A stretch of 21,657 nt of DNA from Podila epigama (lineage: Eukaryota; Mortierellomycota; Mortierellomycetes; Mortierellales; Mortierellaceae). Both the position numbers and the translations under genes were made by a program. Below the pieces are notes generated by a model, which was not told the origin of the DNA, made no database searches, and saw nothing but the letters and a program-made list of their open reading frames with translations. This document shows, one piece after another, positions 10,102 to 21,233 of this stretch (its first letter is position 1; each line of letters begins with the position of its first letter). The stretch lies in the NCBI GenBank assembly GCA_015679605.1, contig JAAAVE010000301.1:1772-23428 (forward strand). Direction: 5' to 3'.

Positions 10102-11487
10102 ATGCTTATGGACCATCTTGATGATGACCCCTCGGAGGGATGTTACTGCGAGCAGGCACAATCCTGTCCGCACTGGATCACATCCAAAATGCAGAACCGA
10201 CTCTCCACCGCCAAGGAACACAAGCATCAACGAACTGCTACCTTTGGTAAGGAAAAAAAAAAAGAGAGAGAGTGATCGCTGTTGATGTTTCCTTTGTATC
10301 ATTATGTCTTGCGAGACAACCAAAAATTATCAAAAGATTGTCTTTCGATGCTTTGCATTCATTGAGTACCGACCGACCATCCATTGTCATCTATCATCTG
10401 TCGACTGCCGAGTCTCATGTATCGTGAGGCCAAATAAATAAGAAGCAACATCTTCATAGACTTTATCAAAGACAGGCGACTAGCGTCCTGTAAAATGGAC
10501 ATTAACCGATATGAGGTAGATGCAAGGAAGGCAGTAATCTAGTCACTCTAGACTTGTCGTCATTTGATGGTCAAACAGAGCAGACGAGACAGAAAGACAT
10601 AATACAAAAGAACGCATTACAAAAGAACACACACGCACGCACGCAGGGCAGGGATCATGTCCATTAATAAATCACCGTTGACGTCCTTCTTTCCTCTCTA
10701 TTAACATGCATCGTATCGTCACTCTGTTGTGCATGACCAACTCTTTCAACAGAACAGGAACGTCTTGAGGAAGATCACCGGCCCATTGTCAGCGAGCTCC
10801 AGCGAGAGGTAAATATAAAAGTATTGCTATTTAATAATAACACGTTATCAGTGAGGGTATTGAACTGGTCACTGAGGGGGACACCTGTCGGTGCACATGC
10901 CGATGATTCAAGAGTGTTTGGTGCTGTGGTTTTTTTTTTTTTTTTTTTTTTTTGTTCAATGACCGCTTTCGCACATTACATACACACACGCACAAGGCAA
11001 AGACACACACCCACACCACACCCACACACCACACACCCCACATATCCTCATATGACCACCATAATACCCTATTAAGAAAGGTTTGGGGAGTGATCAAGGC
11101 AATTTTCAAAACACTGGCGAGGGAATTGACTAACCATCTCCAATGTACTCTCTTCGACTACGGCGAGATGGTCGTAATATGATGGCCAAACAATCTTGTA
11201 TCTACAGCAAATGCCTGATGTTGTTGGTTTTATTGTTACGTGAGAAGAGGATAATGCATTGGAGATGTTCATCTGGGAATGGGGGCACTAAACGGCATGA
11301 TGGAATGTATCTATCCTTCACTCGCTCTCCTCATTCATGACTTGAAGTTGTAACACCATTCCCAGATGTGACCAAAGCATCACAACCAACACGAAACAAC
11401 AACCTTTCTTGCCCCTCATCTCTCTCACACACAACAACACAATCAATGCAACAAAGACAACAACAGCATCAACAAAAACAACAGCAA

Positions 11488-11544
<57 letters not shown>

Positions 11545-14500
11545 ACGAAAAACCGTTCAGATCAGGACCGGGAAGCAGATGGGAAAAAAAATATGAGGCC
11601 ATGTAGGCTCACATTCCAATGAGAATGAGAGAAAGAGAGAAAGAGAGAAAGAGATAGAGAACAAGTGTACGGAAAAGAAGGTCAGCTTGGAACACAAAAG
11701 AGCGGTAGGAAGCTGCTTTCCTTTTTTCCCGTTGCGCGCCACGACCTTTTCTGTTCATCTGGTCGGAGCAAAAAAAAAAAAAAAAAAGGGCCATGATGCT
11801 TGTTGCAGATGTTCAACAGAGTCGCATGCTCCTTGCATGAGGCGACAGGACAAGAGCAAGCACACCATCGAGAGCATCGTTGGGAGGAGAAAGAAGAAAG
11901 AAAATATGGGAGAGAGAGAGAGAGATGTAGTCGAAAGATGTGAAAAAGATGGGCACACTAGCCAAGATCAATAAGGCGGGTAAAAAAAAACATGCATACA
12001 TGCATGCATGTACGCGACTTCATGTATTCATCATAATGATTTGAGGGATGGCCATGGATTCGAAAAGAAAAAAGAAAAAGAAAAAAAAAGGCGTGAGGGG
12101 GGGAGACAACGTAACCATAGGAGGCAGCGGGTCTCAATGTGTCAATAATGTGTGTGTAGTGTGAATGGTGGTGGTGCTGTGTGCATGGTACTCGATGGAT
12201 GGGGCCCTTTACTTTTTGTTTTCAGGACCCAGCATCAGCATCCATTCATCTTTCCACCACAAGCACAAGGCGTCCGTTTGCACGGTGCCCGTCTCTATCT
12301 CTGTCTCTGTCTCTGTCTCTTCTTTTCGTGTCTTTTGCCTCGTTCACAATTCACTCTTCCATCTCCATGTTACAGACACACGCGGCACCATAACACCTCC
12401 ATAAACTCACATACGACACTCAACTTGCACAACATCTACAACACACAACACACGCCCCCATATTATCTGTCTATCTGTCTATCGATCTATTTATCTCGTC
12501 ATTCCCTCTCATCTCCACATACACTTTCCAAAAAAGCCCTCGCTCACATCTCGCCTAACCAACCAACTGTTTGATGAAAAAATAATTTTCTGCTAGCTTC
12601 GCAACTCAATGCTCGAGATTGAAAAGCTGGCCAAGATGAACCGTGATCTAGCAAAGGTCAATCAAGAACTGGAAGAGTCACGACTGCTCGCCGTCAGTGA
12701 CCAGGCGCGGACTGCCACCCGACTCTTGCTCGTCTCTGGCCAGCTCGAGCACACTGAGCAAAAACTCTATGCCCTCACCAAGGAACTTGATGATGGCCAA
12801 AAGGATGCCGATCTTTTGCGGATAGAGCGCCTCAAGCGCGCCGCCCTCCAAGAACAGGAAGACGCCAACCGCCTCAAAATCGAGGCACTCCAGGACGAGC
12901 TCCAGGAGGTCCAGCAGTCGGAACGCATGCTTCATCAACGATACATCATGATCCAAAGCAAATACGAAACCCTCGTCAAGCGCCACGACAACCTCAAACG
13001 CCAACAACAGGAGCTCGAACTGGCACGCGAAAGCAAAGAAGCCCTCGCCTGGCTCAAAGAGACCACGGACCGTCTCTACTCCCCGCCCACCGGCAGCATG
13101 GCACAGCAAGGAGGCAACCACAACATCCACCCGAGCCGGTCCTCGCACGGGTCAGCGCCTATTAGCATCCACCAACATTCACCATCCTCATCCTCTTCCT
13201 CTTCACCACCCTATCCATCTTCCTATATCGACCCACCCCTGGCCGCCCAGAACCAGCTCATCTCACTCATCAAGGAACTAGCGACCACCAATTCCACCCT
13301 CCGCTCAGAACTGAATGAATATCGAGACTTGCTCCAGGACTCACGGAACGAAGTTCTGGCATTGCGGTCACAAGTCGAGGATTATGAGCAAGGGCATGCT
13401 TTCGGAACCTGCTGTGCAGGTCGCATGGACGATGCCTCGGAGAGCTACCTCACCTCACAGAGTGGATGGAGTGTCATGGATGTCTCACTAGCAGGACTGG
13501 ATGCCGTTAGCCATATCGGCACTCTTGGCTCGATCCCAGGGTCCCCACCACCTTATATGACCACGCCAACCTCTCACCACCGCCGCCAACGCCCTCAGCA
13601 TCACCACGGCCATCATAGACACCACCTCGCCACAGGAATACGCGGCAATGTGTTTGGTGAACTTGAGAGCTTTTACAGCCAAACCAACGGTGGTCAGAAC
13701 TCAACCACGCGTCCCAGTGGCGCCAAAAGAACAAGGCAGCCATCGGTACTATCTAGACGGCGCGATTCATCCACACCCTCATTGGCAGACACCATCCCTT
13801 CAGACCCAAGACACTTACCCGGAGCTTCGGCCGTCCCCACGACCACCGCCCTTAACGCCCGCCCAATGTCTATCCCCTCTCACGCTAATCCCTCCCCTTT
13901 GATGTTTGGAGAGGGCGAGTCCAACCCAGAGTCTAGGCGCATGTCACCACAATTCAAGCAGGATGTCGAGGATGTTTCTTCCAGTACTCTGTTGGAAACG
14001 ACCATGGATCATCATCTCGATGATTTCCATACCCATGCATCTCCAATAGGCGCCGTCGTTTCCTTAGCCGTAAGTACTTAAGAGAGTGAAGAGCAAAAGT
14101 TTTGAACAAACAATATGAACTTACATGGCTGTTTTTGTGACATTTGCTATATGAAAAGCATTAACCATATCCTTTTTCATGTTCCTCGGATACGTCTACT
14201 CTCTCTCTCAACAGGATGAAATGAAACTCGTCCAGGCATCAGAGAATACGCCCCAGGGTTCTCTTGCAACATCGACCGTCCTTCCACCACCGTCGCCTGA
14301 CGATGCGGAAATATCCAGGAGCAAACATTCATCTATGGAGGGCTTATCACTCACGACCACATTGAACAGAGTAGAGCTAAACGCGGGCGATACCTCTACT
14401 ACCACCTTTAGTTCTAGCTCACTAAAGAACAGGGCTAGTTCTATATCGCTCCTTTCAGCAGAACTTCAAAAGGCAACAAGGATAGATTCACACATAGACT

Positions 14501-17500
14501 TGACAGGAGATGAGGCACTGGCATTGAAGCATCAAAAGGCGGCCCTTCGAAAACTGGAAGGACTCCCAGTTGAGGAGCACGACTTGGAGGTGGAAGGGTC
14601 TTCAGGAGCGGAGCCGGAAGTCAGAGCTATGAACACCGCGATCGAAAGTCGCCCCCTCCAGCAGCATGAAAAGTCATTCTCTGACCAAGGCCTAACAAGC
14701 TGGAATCAGCGTCGTCGTTTGTCTGAACCTCTGCATCATCTTGCCGTACAGGACTCTACATACGTCAAGAAAAGCAGACCAGGCTCTATCTATAGCCTTC
14801 GGCGACCACGACACCGCATAGACTCATCTGATTTTCACTGTTTTCATTCGGGTCATTTTGCGAGCGCCAGTCTCGGCGGATTACCCGATCTTCAACGATG
14901 CAGGAGCGCAGAGATTGTTGAACAAATCATGAGTGAGCGACGTAATCGAGTTATGGAAGCATGGCGAGAGGGTGTTGTAGCTGCCTCTGTGACTCAGCAA
15001 CAATCTATTCATTCCATTGTTGCCCATGGAGACCAGAGAAAGGATGCCGATAACGTGAGCATCCGTTCCAAAGTGTCAAAGATGTCACGCATGTCACGCA
15101 CATCCAGGATGTCCAGGAGGCGCCATCGACACGGCCATGGTGGACACAGGAAACATGATAAAGATGGAAAGGTTAGCTCGGGTGAACATGACAGCGATGG
15201 CAAGGCACGAGGACTGGTAGGTGCACATCTAGTATCAACCATGGAAGCTTCTATGGATGCGCATCGCTCTCGTCCAAGTGGCCTGTTGGCCACCATGAAC
15301 GATGACATTGTTGCAGAGGAAAGTGAAGAGCACTATGCCGACAATGATGACAACGATGATGGTATCGACGAGGGCAAGGATATGGAAAAACAGTGGGCCA
15401 TGAAGCTTACTGATCAGAAGCCACTCGCAACACCGACCCTTTCCATCGATACATCGGCAGCAGCAACAGGAGCGATAGCTGCGGCCACAACAACACCTGT
15501 ACTAGATGAACCAGGCTCGCAAGCAACGACCCCGACAGCTACCTTGCGACGCGGATTCAAGACACCCAAAGGGAAAAAGCGGCAGAGCTTGCTCTCTCCC
15601 ATGTCATCACGATCACCCTTGACGCGTTCCCCAATGGATCGCTCGTCCTTGCAGATGCGTGACCGTCGATTCCCGTCCGAAGCCAGCACTGCATCTGAGG
15701 CATTTTCCAATAGACGTCATGACCAAGAGCATAGTCCGTATCAGCTCTTACACACGCTCTCAACCGAACTCATGGAACGACTCGCTCGGTCGGATACCCG
15801 TGAGATGAATCGACGACTCAAGCGCACGTTTGACATCCAAGCACTCTCTCAAATGTCCAATTCAGTTATTGAGAATGTCTTGACCGATGTCAGCAATTTG
15901 GGCGAGCGTTTCCGATGGGTTGAAGCTCGAGCCATGGATGATATGTTTGTAGCCTCAGACGACGATTGGAGCAAGCCACAGATCCCCCAAAGTCGGAGCA
16001 AACTAAATGTCGTTAGGGAGGCACCAGGCTATGAGGATGTCTCTGGCGCTGGCGCTGGTACTGGTACTGGTGCAGGTTCGGGTTCGGGATCAGAATCAAA
16101 TTCGGGCTCGAATTCGGGTTCGGATACTGGTTCAGACTCTGGTTCAGATGAAGATGGAGTCGATTGGGACTTTTCGGTAGAAGAGTTCTTCCCATTGGCT
16201 CATGTTGTGCAAGAGATGCTTTCTGAAATTGGCAAGCTTCGAATGACAATCAACGAGCTTCAGCTAAGCTATGTGCAGAAGGTAGAGCAAGATCGGATTC
16301 GAGCAGAGAAAGACTTTATGGATACGTATGGGTCAGATGCGGACGAAGCCAGATACGAAGGCGATGATGACCTAGGGCCTCTCGAGAGAATCGAACAGGT
16401 GGTGCCTGAGAAGCCGACGCAGCGAAAGAATGTCCTCGGCATGCTGGACCGGCCCAAGATCCTGGGCACAGCCTCTACAGGCATGTCTGGGTTCTTTAAC
16501 AAAGTCTTTGGTGGTAACAACAGTAGCAACAATGGTCAAGGTAGTGGCAGCAGTGGTGGAGGCTACGTGAATGTGGCTGGGAATCAGAACGAATCCAGCA
16601 TCAACAACCGCTTGAATAATGATGAGGCTGCATTCGATGCGGATATTTCACCCGGGCCTAGTGTATCCGAGAACCCAAAGGACAAACCAAGTATGGCCAA
16701 GAGCAAATCGGGGATAGTAGTGGCAGAAACATCCCATGTCTTTGCAGAGTCGACCTGGTTCTCGTCCCCTGGCCAAGTGGATCAGCGTAAGGCGCCCAAG
16801 ACACCGGCGCGCTCGACAATACAGGAAAAGTTCAACACCATTGGCAGCATAGGCGGCAGTTTCGCAGCAGGACCCAGACTCTCCGCAACAACATCTCTCG
16901 CTGCTATGGCCACGCATGTATCACCTTCTAGATCTAACACAGTTCCTGTGCCCGAGAAACGGAATACGTCGCCAGTGACCAGCAGGACGCGCGCCATGGA
17001 TATCAGCTTCAGTCCCACTGCTCATGATGCTCGTTCTCCTCCAGTGTCACCAACCGCCAACTCGGCCCACGGATTGTTTTCAAGATCTCTCCCCAAGAAC
17101 CAGTTTTTTGGCGTCTTTTCGTCAAAGATGGGTGCAAAAGCTGACACTGTGGCTTCGATTGAACCTGAAACGGGAGCTGGAGCTGGAGCTGGAGCCGAGG
17201 GAGGAACTGGATCATCGAAAGAAGGAGAAGGAGTGGAAGCATCATTGACGACTACAGCACTCAAACCACCACGGTCGATTGGCTTATCCACGCGGGTTAG
17301 CGGGCCAGCGCTTAATGTCCTGACAAAAGAAGATGTGTTCCCAGAAATGTGGACGACCTCAACCGCCTCATCACTTTCCGCTAGTCTTACCACCATGCCT
17401 AACACGGTTATCCGTGAGCGACGCGCCACTAGTGCCTGCAACGGTGGCGGCGGTAGTGGAGAGAGTGTCAGGTCAGCAAAAACGGATAAAGCAGCGTCGT

Positions 17501-18975
17501 CTTCATCAGCGGCATCTGCGACTTACAGCGCAACGGGTATTGAACCAGCCTTTTCATCGATACAGTCGCAACCCAGTACCATGTCCACGAGTACAGCCAC
17601 TGCAGCCTCAAAACCTACACTCATCACACGCACCTCCTTGACAGTGGCTACCCCATCTACATCAACCGTGTCCTCCTCGCCCATGTCAGCAACGTCTTGG
17701 TTTGATTCGAATCGTGCCTCAGGCGGGTCCATGGGTGCCGACGTGGTCTCTGCAACGCACCCTCATGGGACGGAATATCAGGAAAGTTCACGCACTACGG
17801 GTGTTGCTACTTCTACAGGTGGCTATGGTCCGCCAGTCACATCAAGACCAACAATAGTAGCAGCGACGACTTCTGCCATTGTCTCAACCGCAACAACATC
17901 AACAAGCACACTTGGCACATTAGTAACCACCACAGCGACATTGACAACAAGCAAGGGCAAGGAGGTCACGTCTTTCCACAGCGTCGCCGCTCCAGGAGGA
18001 TCTAATAACGGGTCACTGACACGCAGTTTGGGTCGCGCGAGCGGTCGAGCATCGGCTCTGGCATTCCTGCGCCGCGAAATTCCGGCCTCGGCTGTCCTCG
18101 GCTCAATTTTCCAAACACAACCCTCCACAGACCAGCAACCTTCTGCATCACAGATACAGGACCAAACAGAGAGGCCACCGTTGAGCTTGGCCGAAGCATC
18201 TGTGAAGGCACATCTGCATAGCCGAAAGAACACGGCTGAACACCTGCTTGAACAGAATGAAACACCAGGACGTGAGGTTCCGGGCCGGGAGTACGACCAT
18301 GTCAATGTCAATGACAAGGACAACCATGGGCAAGCATTGAAGTCAGGTGCTTCTTCGATCATCAGTGGCGATAGTTCTCGACAGGATGGAGCCAACATTA
18401 CAGAGGCAATGGCGGAAGCAACCATTGACAATGAGTCACTCACGAGAGCCAGTTTTGGCGGAAGCATGACTGCCTCCAGGTCAGAAGTTACACTTCACTC
18501 GACACTGACAACGGGATTGTCTCAACGCGACCCTGTTGGTAGCACGGCAGTTGCCTACGTGGTCGCTGTGCCAAGCTCTCACCAAGCTGACGAGAAGGAA
18601 CAGCGACGGAAGCGGGCTGTTTTTGATCGAGATCTGATTAAGGCGTCTCAAAAGAGGATCTTGGCAGGCGTGGCCATGTCGCAACATGACAAAACGCCTT
18701 TTGTGCCAGTGTCATCGGCAAGGTCGTCGTCGTCGGGAGCAGCGATGGCGGGTACAGATTCAGATGCAGGACGCAATTCTGAATCAACACTTGCAAGTTC
18801 AAAGCCAGGACGCCGCGGGCGGGCATTGTCAGTAGACAGTCATCAGTCAACCGAACCATTGAAGCAGAGTGAGATTATGGATTTTTGGCGGGTGGGCGCA
18901 GGCGTCAGCCGGGATCTTTGGAATGGATTCATTAAGAAAGTCGATGGAGGACGAAACAATAGTGGTGGTGCTTAA
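10102..18975 (+). CDS. Uncharacterised 2144-aa coiled-coil, Ser/Thr-rich protein, 4 exons
   Basis: Not recognised. Exons are 10102-10246, 10753-10808, 12597-14069 and 14215-18975; all donors are GTAA and all phases agree. Residues 13-25 hold C-Y-C-x5-C-P-H, a possible metal site. Coiled coils run at about 50-226 and 285-332 (second one: NQLISLIKELATTNSTL). A helical stretch lies at about 1070-1140, and another coil at about 1211-1262 (FFPLAHVVQEM). Between them are Ser/Thr/Ala-rich linkers, basic SRMSR repeats near 855-870, and a Gly/Ser/Asp repeat at 1169-1206. The C-terminus DFWRVGAGVSRDLWNGF (2113-2129) is compact and aromatic, unlike the rest, and so may be a binding motif. Layout suggests a cytoskeletal, polarity or trafficking scaffold, but that is inference from architecture only. 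The start at 10102 follows 729 nt without ATG and has A at -3; Met3 is an alternative. Confidence 0.82.
10247..10752 (+). other. First intron of the coiled-coil gene (506 bp)
   Basis: It starts GTAAGG and ends TTTCAACAG, splitting a Glu codon. Unlike the 96-168-bp introns of the neighbours it is long. It holds an A-rich start, balanced sequence, an AATAAA at 10433-10438 and a short CACG repeat near 10630. No exon is seen inside. Confidence 0.75.
11135..11368 (+). repeat. Two adjacent inverted-repeat pairs in the long intron
   Basis: CATCTCCAATG (11135-11145) pairs with CATTGGAGATG (11257-11267), 11 bp perfect, followed inward by an imperfect extension (CTCTTC opposite GAAGAG). Two bases later, CATCTGGGAATGG (11270-11282) pairs with CCATTCCCAGATG (11356-11368), 13 bp perfect. 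The RNA could fold as two neighbouring hairpins. Loops are large (111 and 73 nt), so stability is uncertain. Confidence 0.7.
11491..11544 (+). repeat. (CAA)18 microsatellite inside an intron
   Basis: Eighteen uninterrupted CAA triplets follow an imperfect CAA/CAG/AAA stretch that starts near 11450. One frame would read polyglutamine, but the position is intronic and there are no splice sites that would join it to the coiled-coil gene in frame. Confidence 0.95.
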
Positions 18976-19025
18976 AAATCACGATTCCCTGTAATTACTC
19001 CACGTAATGTTGAAAAGATAGGGCA

Positions 19026-19031
19026 TTTATT
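19026..19031 (-). terminator. Poly(A) signal of the Ser/Pro/Gln-rich gene
   Basis: TTTATT on the plus strand is AATAAA on the minus strand, 45 nt past the TGA stop at 19079-19077. It lies beyond the opposing gene's signal at 19038, so the two 3' ends should overlap. Confidence 0.7.
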
Positions 19032-19037
19032 GATAAT

Positions 19038-19043
19038 AATAAA
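19038..19043 (+). terminator. Poly(A) signal of the coiled-coil gene
   Basis: AATAAA lies 62 nt past the TAA stop at 18973-18975. It is the only AATAAA on the plus strand between the two convergent genes. Confidence 0.7.
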
Positions 19044-19076
19044 GACCTATTTCTACAAAATAACAGGCATTGAAAG

Positions 19077-20905
19077 TCAAGCAAGCTCGATGGTAGTCAA
19101 ACTCTGGGCAAAGGCAGCTGCTTCTGCAGCAGCGGTTGCAACGATTTGTGTTGACGACGCAGAGAAAGAATCTAGGCTATCATGGTCTTTTGAAATGTGC
19201 TCCTCAAGCAACTCGATTGCCTTCTTGCTCTCGTTAATGTCTTCACCACCAGTCGCAGCCGTGGAAGAGTTTGTGGAAGCTGAAATATGACTGGAACCGG
19301 AAGCTGCGACGGTGGTAGGGCATGGTAGTAAGGAATTCACAGGAGTCATTCGACCAGTAGGTGTAAGTACAGTAGGTTGTTCACGATCGAGCACTGGATG
19401 CTGCTTCACGGGTTGTCGATTGTATTGTTGTTGCTGTTGTAGCTGTTGCTGTTGTTGCTGGAGCAAAAGCGCTTCCCGAAAAACGAAATGATCTGGTGGG
19501 ATCAAACTAGCGGGCACCTGGGCAGGATTATGCCTATGAGTGGGCGACACCTTGTTGAAGGGCAATGCATGTGGTCTGTCAGGAGCATGTTGTTGTGGAG
19601 GGAAGGGTCGTGCCTGATGCTGTGACAGGTGTTGAGGTTGTGTATCATGGCGCAAGACTTGAGCATGCTCAAAGGGCAACGGGCGGTTATGACTGTGGAA
19701 CTGAAATGGGTCCATCTTGAGTTTTGAGGTTTTTCTCTTTTTGGTTGGGTACGAGGAGGATGTTGCCTCTGGTCGCGGTGGTGGATACGGTGTGGTGCTT
19801 GTTGAAAGCAATGTAGAAGCTGCAGTTGTCGCCGTGCTTCGCTGACTTGTCATGGATGGCAACATGTTTTCGTTAAGAGGTGGTGGGTAGGACGCTAGGA
19901 CAAAGGGTTGTCCAGGCGGTACATCTGTGCTCTCAGCATGGCTTGCTGCTCCTGGCGAGAAGGACGAGGCGATAAGCATGTTTTGGCGAGCTGCAATACC
20001 AGCATAAAACGCCGTAGAGGGCGTGGATGGTGTCTTTGGAGGGGTAGCATAGGATGAGGCCCAACCTAGGCCATTTCCTTGTGAGTAGGATGGTGGGTGC
20101 GATTGCATCAGCGGGCCTGGGATTCTGGGAGAATGGGAAGTCATAGAAGGAGAAGGAAGCATCGCCCGTGTGACATTACTGACAATGCTCCCTTCCACCG
20201 AATGACGACGAAGCATCTCGCCAGGCGAGGATAAGGCGCGCAAACGATTTACCTCCAACGAGTCCTCCTGCAGTGAGCGTTTCCTTAGCAAATTTTGAGG
20301 ACTGTCTGTTTGCTTAGGCGACGATGTGGACGGCAATGTATAGAAGCCAGGGTGGACAAAGGGTTCCTTTTCATCGAGTCGCTTTATCTCTGAACTTGGC
20401 GTTAGTTGCGGTAATGTCTTTGTGGTCGTAGCAGGCAGTGCATTGGTTGTCAGAGTCACCATGGTAGCTTTTTTGAGCATGGGCTTTGGAGTGTTGACGC
20501 GCTGCTGATGTAGATGGAACTGTTCAATATCATGGTCTGTGAGTTCCATGAGCAGCTTCAGCTTTTCAATCTCAAAGATTTGCTCTAGCAGAGTGTCGTC
20601 CAGAACGTTCACTTCAGACGTTGTCAATTGAGATGGTTCCTCTGAATGCGAACCATATCGTTGCTGTTGTTGTTGCTGCTGTTCCCGCTGTTGTAATTCT
20701 TGTTGTGGTAATAGAAGTGGGTGCTGACATTGTTGTTGGTACTGGAAGCTATGCTGATGCTGATGTTCGCGAGGCAAAGCGTCAGATGCAGGCGAGGGGA
20801 AGGCTGGCAGAGTGACAGCAATGTCCCGTTCCGAAAACGACAATGGTGAGGTGTAGTCAGAGCATGATGGGGAGGAGGAGGAGGAGGATGTTGTAGCTGT
20901 TGTTA

Positions 20906-20947
<42 letters not shown>

Positions 20948-21233
20948 AAGGTGACGATGACGATGTTGAAGTGATTGGGACGGTCTGAGCAGTGGACAAA
21001 GTGTTGAAGGGAGGAGGACTGGAATTTTGGTGGCAAGAATGACTAGTCAAGTTCAGGATGCCATCGCAATCTCCAAAGCCATCCAAGGTTCCTTGACTGG
21101 GTTGACAGAAACTCGAGAGAAGCGAGAGAGTGCTTGGACTGGCGAGGGAGGTTGGGCTGGTGAGGGTGTGCTCCGGGTTGCAGGAGAAGATGGTGGTGAA
21201 CGTTGGTATCAGGGAAGGAAAAGAGAAAGCCAT
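19077..21233 (-). CDS. Uncharacterised 718-aa Ser/Pro/Gln-rich protein, probably nuclear
   Basis: Not recognised. It is a single open frame without visible introns. The N-terminal third is Ser/Thr-rich with poly-Ser, poly-Ala and two poly-Gln runs (one near 185-200, one near 600-615). A short predicted helix at about 209-245 (LLEQIFEIEKLKLLMEL) is the best-ordered segment. Central parts carry many SP/TP sites (for example ATPPKTPSTPS), typical kinase targets. KKRKTSKLK near 496 is a good nuclear localisation signal. The C-terminus has a second helix-forming part (KKAIELLEEHISKDHD) and an Ala-rich end. Composition suggests a transcription regulator or adaptor, which is inference; no DNA-binding domain is visible. 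The ATG at 21233 is the only one possible, since the minus strand has no ATG upstream to the window edge. Convergent with the coiled-coil gene, stops 101 bp apart. Confidence 0.75.

Larger units (their letters stand above)
10809..12596 (+). other. Very long second intron of the coiled-coil gene (1788 bp)
   Basis: The donor is GTAAAT, with a CTAAC branch point at about 12556-12560 and the acceptor TGCTAG. The heptad pattern of the coiled coil continues without a phase break across the junction (SELQRE joined to LRNSMLEIEKL). The intron holds T24 at 10930-10953, CACACC repeats at 10980-11045, paired inverted repeats at 11135-11368, (CAA)18 at 11491-11544, GAGAAA repeats at 11622-11660, A18 at 11770-11787, ATGC repeats near 12000, and a CT/CA-rich region at 12240-12560. 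No further exon was found. Confidence 0.8.

Noticed and set aside
11368-11622. Open frame with a poly-Gln run
   Set aside because: It lies inside the long intron, its glutamines come from the (CAA)18 microsatellite, and no donor/acceptor pair joins it in phase to the coiled-coil exons.
12678-13148. 156-codon minus-strand open frame
   Set aside because: It is antisense to the coiled-coil exon; Leu/Glu/Val-rich reading is the complement of the coil codons.
17823-18467. 214-codon minus-strand open frame
   Set aside because: It is antisense to the large exon of the coiled-coil gene, in codons free of antisense stops by composition; no domain is visible.
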